NCBI GenBank assembly: GCA_965369635.1
Contig: CBDURC010000034.1
Location: 1-17,087, forward strand
DNA: 17,087 nt
Direction: 5' to 3'
Source of the DNA: UBA3071 sp965369635
GTDB taxonomy: Bacteria; Chloroflexota; Anaerolineae; UBA3071
In this document: piece after piece, positions 13,445 to 17,087 of the stretch
How positions within the stretch are numbered: position 1 is the first letter of the stretch
Layout: each line of letters opens with the position of its first letter
Notes under the pieces: model-generated
What the model was told of the DNA's origin: nothing
The model's input: only the letters and a program-made list of their open reading frames with translations
Database searches by the model: none
Translations under genes and position numbers: made by a program

Positions 13445-15907
13445 TCACGTCAGGCCCAGTCCCTTCTCTTCCTTCCGCTTTTCCGCTGACAGCCAGGGCG
13501 CGCTGAAGTTGGCGATGACCGCTTGCCCCAGCGAGATGCCGCCGTCGTTGCACGGCACCTGGCGGTGAAGTAGGACTCGAAAGCCTGCCTCTCGCAGCCG
13601 CGGCACAACCAGCGCCAGAAGCAATCGGTTCTGGAAACATCCACCGCTCAGTGCCGCGATATGCAGGCCGGTCTCTTCGGCGATTCGCACGCACACAGTC
13701 CGCATCATCTCTGCCACCGTGACGTGAAAACGGTAAGCTATTTCGCCGACAAGCACCCCGTCTTGCAGATCGGCCATCAGTGCCTCGAATAGCTCCCGCA
13801 GTCGGACCACTTTTCTGTCCTCGTGCTCCTCGATGGCAAAAGGATAGCTGCTGATGCGTGATCCGTGATCGGTGATGCGTGAGATCATCTCCAGTTCGAT
13901 GGCCGCCTGCGCCTCGTAGGTGGTCCGCTTCCGTATCCCCAGCAGCGCCGAGACGGCATCGAACAGCCTGCCGCCGGCCGAGGTCAGCGGGCAGTTGATC
14001 CCCTGGTCCACCTGCTGCTGGATGATTCGCTTCTCCTCTTCGCTGACGTCGGCCAATGATGGAAGCGGAGGCAACTGGCCCGTAAGAGCATACAGGTAGC
14101 CGAGGGTCAGCCGATAGGGGTAACGAATGGCCGCTTCGCTGCCGGGCATGGGCAGGTACTCCAGATGGGCCGCTCGCTGGAAGCCACGGTAGTCGGCCAC
14201 CAGGAACTCACCGCCCCAGATACGCCCGTCGCTGCCGTAGCCCGTGCCGTCCCAGGCTACGCCGATGACCGGGCCATCGTCTGGAGGCCAGCCATTGTCG
14301 GCCAGGCAAGCGGCAATGTGTGCGTGATGGTGCTGCACAGCGACTGGCGATTGGCGATCAGCGATCAGCGATCTTGCGTATTTCGTTGCCAGGTATTCCG
14401 GATGCAGGTCGTAGGCGATGATCTCCGGCTCGATGCGGAACAACCGCTTGTAGAGTTCGATGCTGGTCTCGAAATGCTCCAGCGTCTCCAGGTTCTCCAG
14501 GTTGCCGATGTGCTGGCTGAGGAAGGCGTATTCATCTCTGGTGACGCAGAAGGTGTTCTTCAGTTCCGCTCCGCAAGCCAGAATCTGTCGCATCTTGAAG
14601 GGCAGTTTCACAGGAAAGGGAGCGTACCCTCGCGAGCGGCGGATTGGCTGCGGGATGCGGGTTTTTGGTGCTGGTGTTTCCAGTTTCGGGTTGGTACGTG
14701 AAACGTCGGGTACGAACCACACACTGTCGTCATACCGTGCATAGATCTGCCGGTTGTGCACCAAGAAGACATCGGCCAGGTGACCCAGACGGCGCAGTGC
14801 TTCATCGTTGTCGCGGGCGATGGGCTCCTCGGACAGGTTACCGCTGGTCATCACCAATGGTCGGCCCACGTCTCGCAGCAGCACGTGGTGCAGAGGTGTG
14901 TAAGGGAGCATGACGCCCAGATAGTTGTTGCCCGGGGCCACCAGCCGGGAGATGTTCGATCCGGGCTTCCACGCCAGCAGCACGACGGGGCGCTGCGGCG
15001 AGGTGAGTAGCTGCTCCTCCTCGTTGGAGACCCAGCAGTGCTGCTTGACCTCCTCCAGCGTAGCCATCATCACCGCCAACGGCTTGGCTGGACGGCCCTT
15101 GCGCTCCCGCAGCGTGCGCACAGTGCCCTCGCTGGTAGCATCGCAAGCCAGATGGAAGCCCCCCAATCCCTTGATGGCCACGATAACGCCATCCTGCAAC
15201 AAGTGAGCGGCCTGCGCAATGACGTCGCCAGTTTCAGGTTCCAAGGTTTGCAGTTGCAGGTTGGAACCTGAAACCTGGAACTTGGAACTTGGAACTAACC
15301 AGATGTGCGGCCCGCACACCGGACATGCATTCGGCTGCGCGTGAAACCGCCTGTCCAGCGGATCATCGTACTCCGCCTGGCATTGCGGGCACATGATAAA
15401 GTCCCGCATGGTGGTCAGCGGCCGATCATAGGGGATGTCGGCGATGATGGTGAAACGAGGTCCGCAATTGGTGCAGTTGGTGAAGGGATAGCGATAGCGG
15501 CGATCATTTGGATCCAGCAGTTCCCGTAGACAGTCGGGGCAGGTGGCGATGTCCGGCGAGATGAGCAGGGGCGGGGTTTCGCTGCCATTATCCTCCTCGA
15601 CCACGCTATGGCGGATTTCGAAGAGCGCCTGGCCCCGTCCCACACGGGGCTGGCCCACCTGCGGTGCGTCGGCTACCTCAATGCCCTCGATGCGGGCCAG
15701 CGGCGGGGCCTGCGCCTCCAGGTCGTGCACGAATGCTGCCAGCGCCGTCTCGGTCCCTTCGGCCTCGATCTCCACACCTCTGGAATGATTGAGCACCCAG
15801 CCGGTAAGCCCATGCTCGTGCGCCAGGCGGTAGACGAAGGGTCGGAAGCCCACACCCTGCACCACGCCACGCACGTTGATCCTCTTCGATACTCTCTCGT
15901 CAGCCAT
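13445..15907 (-). CDS. hypF: Carbamoyltransferase HypF, enlarged by repeat insertions
   Basis: An 820-residue HypF; it converts carbamoyl phosphate to carbamoyl-AMP and transfers the carbamoyl group to HypE, the source of the cyanide ligands. Domains: acylphosphatase (1-90, VQGVGFRPFVYRLA), two zinc fingers (from Cys123 in CPDC to CPVCGP near 195), YrdC-like (about 226-395), Kae1-like transferase (about 440-800) with VQHHHAHIAACLADN (His526), GVAWDGTGYGSDG and ALSGGCFQNRLL. It is roughly 50 residues longer than usual HypF. The excess falls at repeats: residues about 86-92, 205-226, 400-421, 512-523, 674-685 and 806-813. All lie between conserved motifs or at the end, and all motifs are intact, so activity is likely retained. 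No clear Shine-Dalgarno precedes ATG 15907. Confidence 0.96.
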   Translation of the reverse strand: MADERVSKRINVRGVVQGVGFRPFVYRLAHEHGLTGWVLNHSRGVEIEAEGTETALAAFVHDLEAQAPPLARIEGIEVADAPQVGQPRVGRGQALFEIRHSVVEEDNGSETPPLLISPDIATCPDCLRELLDPNDRRYRYPFTNCTNCGPRFTIIADIPYDRPLTTMRDFIMCPQCQAEYDDPLDRRFHAQPNACPVCGPHIWLVPSSKFQVSGSNLQLQTLEPETGDVIAQAAHLLQDGVIVAIKGLGGFHLACDATSEGTVRTLRERKGRPAKPLAVMMATLEEVKQHCWVSNEEEQLLTSPQRPVVLLAWKPGSNISRLVAPGNNYLGVMLPYTPLHHVLLRDVGRPLVMTSGNLSEEPIARDNDEALRRLGHLADVFLVHNRQIYARYDDSVWFVPDVSRTNPKLETPAPKTRIPQPIRRSRGYAPFPVKLPFKMRQILACGAELKNTFCVTRDEYAFLSQHIGNLENLETLEHFETSIELYKRLFRIEPEIIAYDLHPEYLATKYARSLIADRQSPVAVQHHHAHIAACLADNGWPPDDGPVIGVAWDGTGYGSDGRIWGGEFLVADYRGFQRAAHLEYLPMPGSEAAIRYPYRLTLGYLYALTGQLPPLPSLADVSEEEKRIIQQQVDQGINCPLTSAGGRLFDAVSALLGIRKRTTYEAQAAIELEMISRITDHGSRISSYPFAIEEHEDRKVVRLRELFEALMADLQDGVLVGEIAYRFHVTVAEMMRTVCVRIAEETGLHIAALSGGCFQNRLLLALVVPRLREAGFRVLLHRQVPCNDGGISLGQAVIANFSAPWLSAEKRKEEKGLGLT
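13470..13491. repeat. 22-base dispersed repeat forming the hypF 3' end
   Basis: The minus-strand sequence of 13470-13491 is identical to bases 1-22 of the window, which form the left arm of an inverted repeat before the kinase gene. Here it encodes LSAEKRK in the HypF tail, beyond the family's usual end after the GGISLGQAVIA motif. Confidence 0.85.
13853..13887. repeat. Heptamer array inside hypF (GATGCGT words)
   Basis: GATGCGT (13853, 13874), GATCCGT, GATCGGT and GAGATCA follow each other in one 7-base phase. Encodes residues around RITDHGSRISS (674-685) between two helices of the Kae1-like domain. Frame remains open. Confidence 0.85.
14340..14374. repeat. Heptamer array inside hypF (GCGATCA words)
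   Basis: GCGACTG, GCGATTG, GCGATCA, GCGATCA, GCGATCT in one phase, five units without interruption. Encodes SLIADRQSPVAV (512-523) directly before the catalytic VQHHHAH motif, replacing the usual variable linker there. Confidence 0.87.
14647..14709. repeat. Degenerate heptamer array inside hypF
   Basis: Nine 7-base steps with recognisable neighbouring pairs: GCTGCGG/GATGCGG, TGTTTCC/AGTTTCG, ACGTGAA/ACGTCGG, each sharing 5 of 7 bases. Encodes a Pro/Thr-rich linker (400-421) just before the conserved QPIRRSRGYAP motif. More decayed than the other arrays, hence lower confidence. Confidence 0.55.
15231..15295. repeat. Heptamer array with inverted arms inside hypF (TTGGAAC words)
   Basis: GTTTCAGGTTCCAA (15231-15244) and its exact inverse (15261-15274) form a 14-base perfect inverted repeat. 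The right arm continues as heptamers TTGGAAC, CTGAAAC, CTGGAAC, TTGGAAC, TTGGAAC to 15295. It encodes residues about 205-226, between the second zinc finger (CPVCGP) and the YrdC domain (IKGLGGFHLACDA). Confidence 0.88.
15632..15651. repeat. Hairpin repeat, copy 2 (inside hypF)
   Basis: Exact reverse complement of 13359-13378. In the hypF frame it encodes QPRVGRGQA (residues about 86-92 lie within it), in the linker between the acylphosphatase domain and the first zinc finger. Confidence 0.75.
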
Positions 15908-15949
15908 AGCGTTTGCTGTCAGAAGTAAACAAGACTCCGAACTTGAAGC

Positions 15950-16603
15950 CTACCCGAGCTGCCTCCGCGCGGCCACCAACCACTCCACCCACTCGTCTAC
16001 CCCCTCCCCCGTCTTGCAGGACACGGGGAAGAAGGCCACGTCAGGGTTGAGCGCCTCGACGCCTCTGCGGAAGTAGGCCACGTCGAATTCCAGCAGGGGC
16101 AGCAGGTCCACTTTGTTGAGCAACAGCACGTCCACAGCGCTGAACATGCCCGGATACTTGTAGGGCTTATCGTCCCCTTCCGGCGTGCTGGAGATCATGA
16201 CCTTCAGGTGCTCCCCCAGGGCAAAGCCGGTGGGACATATGAGGTTGCCTACGTTCTCGATGAACAACAGATCGATCTCGTCTGGTGGCAGCTTGGGCAA
16301 AGCGCTGCGGATCATGTTGGCGTCTAGATGGCAGGCACCGCCGGTGTTGATCTGCACCGCCGGGATGCCCAAGCGGGCGATGCGGTCAGCGTCAATGGTA
16401 GAGGCAAGGTCACCGTCAATCACGCCGATGCGAAACCGATCCCGCAGCAGTCCGATGGTGCGCTCGATGAGGCTGGTCTTGCCTGCGCCGGGCCCGGCCA
16501 TCACGTTCAGAACAAAGATGCCTTGTTCTTCGAACAGCCGCCGGTTCTCCAGAGCGATTTGCTCGTTGGCGCTCAGAATATCCTTGACGATTTGAACTTT
16601 CAA
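15950..16603 (-). CDS. hypB: HypB, nickel-insertion GTPase
   Basis: A 217-residue SIMIBI GTPase that works with HypA to load nickel into the hydrogenase large subunit. Motifs: P-loop GPGAGKTS (37-44), the metal-site Cys91-His92 in GGACHLD, IENVGNLICP (Walker B region/G3), and the guanine-specificity motif NKVDLL. The N-terminus has no CCGC motif or histidine-rich nickel-storage stretch, so this is the short form of HypB. The start is TTG 16603, supported by a strong GGGAGGAG seven bases upstream that overlaps the hypA stop. The gap to hypF is about 40 bases. Confidence 0.96.
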   Translation of the reverse strand: MKVQIVKDILSANEQIALENRRLFEEQGIFVLNVMAGPGAGKTSLIERTIGLLRDRFRIGVIDGDLASTIDADRIARLGIPAVQINTGGACHLDANMIRSALPKLPPDEIDLLFIENVGNLICPTGFALGEHLKVMISSTPEGDDKPYKYPGMFSAVDVLLLNKVDLLPLLEFDVAYFRRGVEALNPDVAFFPVSCKTGEGVDEWVEWLVAARRQLG

Positions 16604-16618
16604 TGCGCTTCTCCTCCC

Positions 16619-16960
16619 TCACTCCACCTCGATGCTCTCCATGTAGAACTCCCGTCCGCTGATGACTTCGCCGCCCAGCCTCTGGCAAGCGGGGCAGATC
16701 CAGTTGCCGTCCCGCAGTGGGAACTCCTGGCCGCAGGCCGAGCAGCGAAAGCGGGCTGGCTGCTTCTTGAATGTAAGCTGCGCCCCCTCAGCCAACGTGT
16801 CTTTGCTGATGAAATCGAAGTAGAATTGCACACTGTCGTCCACGATGCCCGCGATTTCGCCGACGACCACGTTGATGTGCGTGATGCGCTGTGCCCCGGC
16901 CCGCTCGGCGTGTTCCATGGCCAGATTGAGCATGCTTTGGGTAACTGCCAATTCGTGCAT
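16619..16960 (-). CDS. hypA: HypA, nickel metallochaperone
   Basis: A 113-residue HypA/HybF that delivers nickel to the hydrogenase precursor together with HypB. It begins MHELAV, with His2 and Glu3 of the nickel site, and has the structural zinc site Cys73-x2-Cys76 and Cys89-x2-Cys92 (RCSACGQEF and CPAC). Length is standard; ATG 16960 was chosen because the family N-terminus must be MHE, although an in-frame start exists 27 codons upstream. It is the first visible gene of the hyp cluster and is followed by hypB after 15 bases. Confidence 0.97.
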   Translation of the reverse strand: MHELAVTQSMLNLAMEHAERAGAQRITHINVVVGEIAGIVDDSVQFYFDFISKDTLAEGAQLTFKKQPARFRCSACGQEFPLRDGNWICPACQRLGGEVISGREFYMESIEVE

Positions 16961-17020
16961 GGTTGCTATTCTGCCTGCGTTGTCTATCAGAACCGCTGGG
17001 AGTCGGGCTGGCGTACTGAA

Positions 17021-17059
17021 GCGACAGGGAGCGCTGGTCACGCCACCGCTCCCTGTCGC
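17021..17059. other. Perfect 13-bp stem-loop upstream of hypA
   Basis: GCGACAGGGAGCG (17021-17033) and its exact inverse (17047-17059) enclose a 13-base loop, 61 bases before the hypA start. No T-tract follows on the minus strand and only GTTTCTT on the plus strand. It could be the end of an upstream gene's transcript, a leader hairpin of the hyp operon, or another dispersed repeat; sequence alone does not decide. Confidence 0.7.
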
Positions 17060-17087
17060 CGTTTCTTGCTGTCTTCCTGGGTCGTGT

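Noticed and set aside
16961..17041. Extended N-terminus of HypA from an upstream in-frame start
   Set aside because: HypA function needs MHE at the N-terminus with His2 binding nickel, which begins at 16960.

Overview
The window reads as one accessory/house-keeping segment of a GC-rich bacterial chromosome (roughly 58-60 % GC by eye). Gene content and repeat style are compatible with an uncultured Chloroflexota-type bacterium, but no rRNA or other taxonomic marker is present, so this is an inference.

Layout. (1) Plus strand, 96-3292: a soluble PAS/PAS/PAS/GAF NarL-type sensor histidine kinase overlapping a NarL/LuxR response regulator by 4 bases. (2) 3293-4246: about 950 bases with no recognisable gene. 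It holds a chain of pseudo-palindromic repeats, a 205-base MITE-like element with an 8-base target-site duplication (3461-3665), and a strong intrinsic terminator (3929-3960) between the convergent units. (3) Minus strand, 17087 down to 4247, in transcription order: hypA, hypB, hypF, hypC, hypD, a frameshifted zinc-ribbon Nudix gene, a relic of an AbiEi-like antitoxin with its promoter/operator, hypE, a second Nudix gene, an ABC exporter half, a four-helix-bundle (23S-IVP-like) gene, the partner ABC exporter half, and DNA polymerase IV.

How the genes work together. HypA/HypB insert nickel; HypF and HypE make the cyanide ligands; HypC/HypD assemble Fe(CN)2CO of a [NiFe] hydrogenase. No hydrogenase structural gene or maturation protease lies in the window; they may lie beyond the right edge. 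The two ABC halves look like one heterodimeric exporter with one degenerate ATP site.

The most unusual signal is a set of eight arrays with 7-base periodicity, built from unrelated or distantly related heptamer words. They fill both gaps around the four-helix-bundle gene, lie in the hypC-hypD gap, and sit in frame inside hypE and (four times) inside hypF. Other dispersed repeats also enter coding sequence: a 22-base repeat ends hypF and begins the window, a 20-base hairpin word is both inside hypF and in the hypF-hypC gap, and an inverted repeat supplies the HypC tail. Conserved catalytic motifs on both sides of these insertions are intact, so the repeats seem to be tolerated linker insertions. 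All database comparisons are from memory of the families; nothing was computed.
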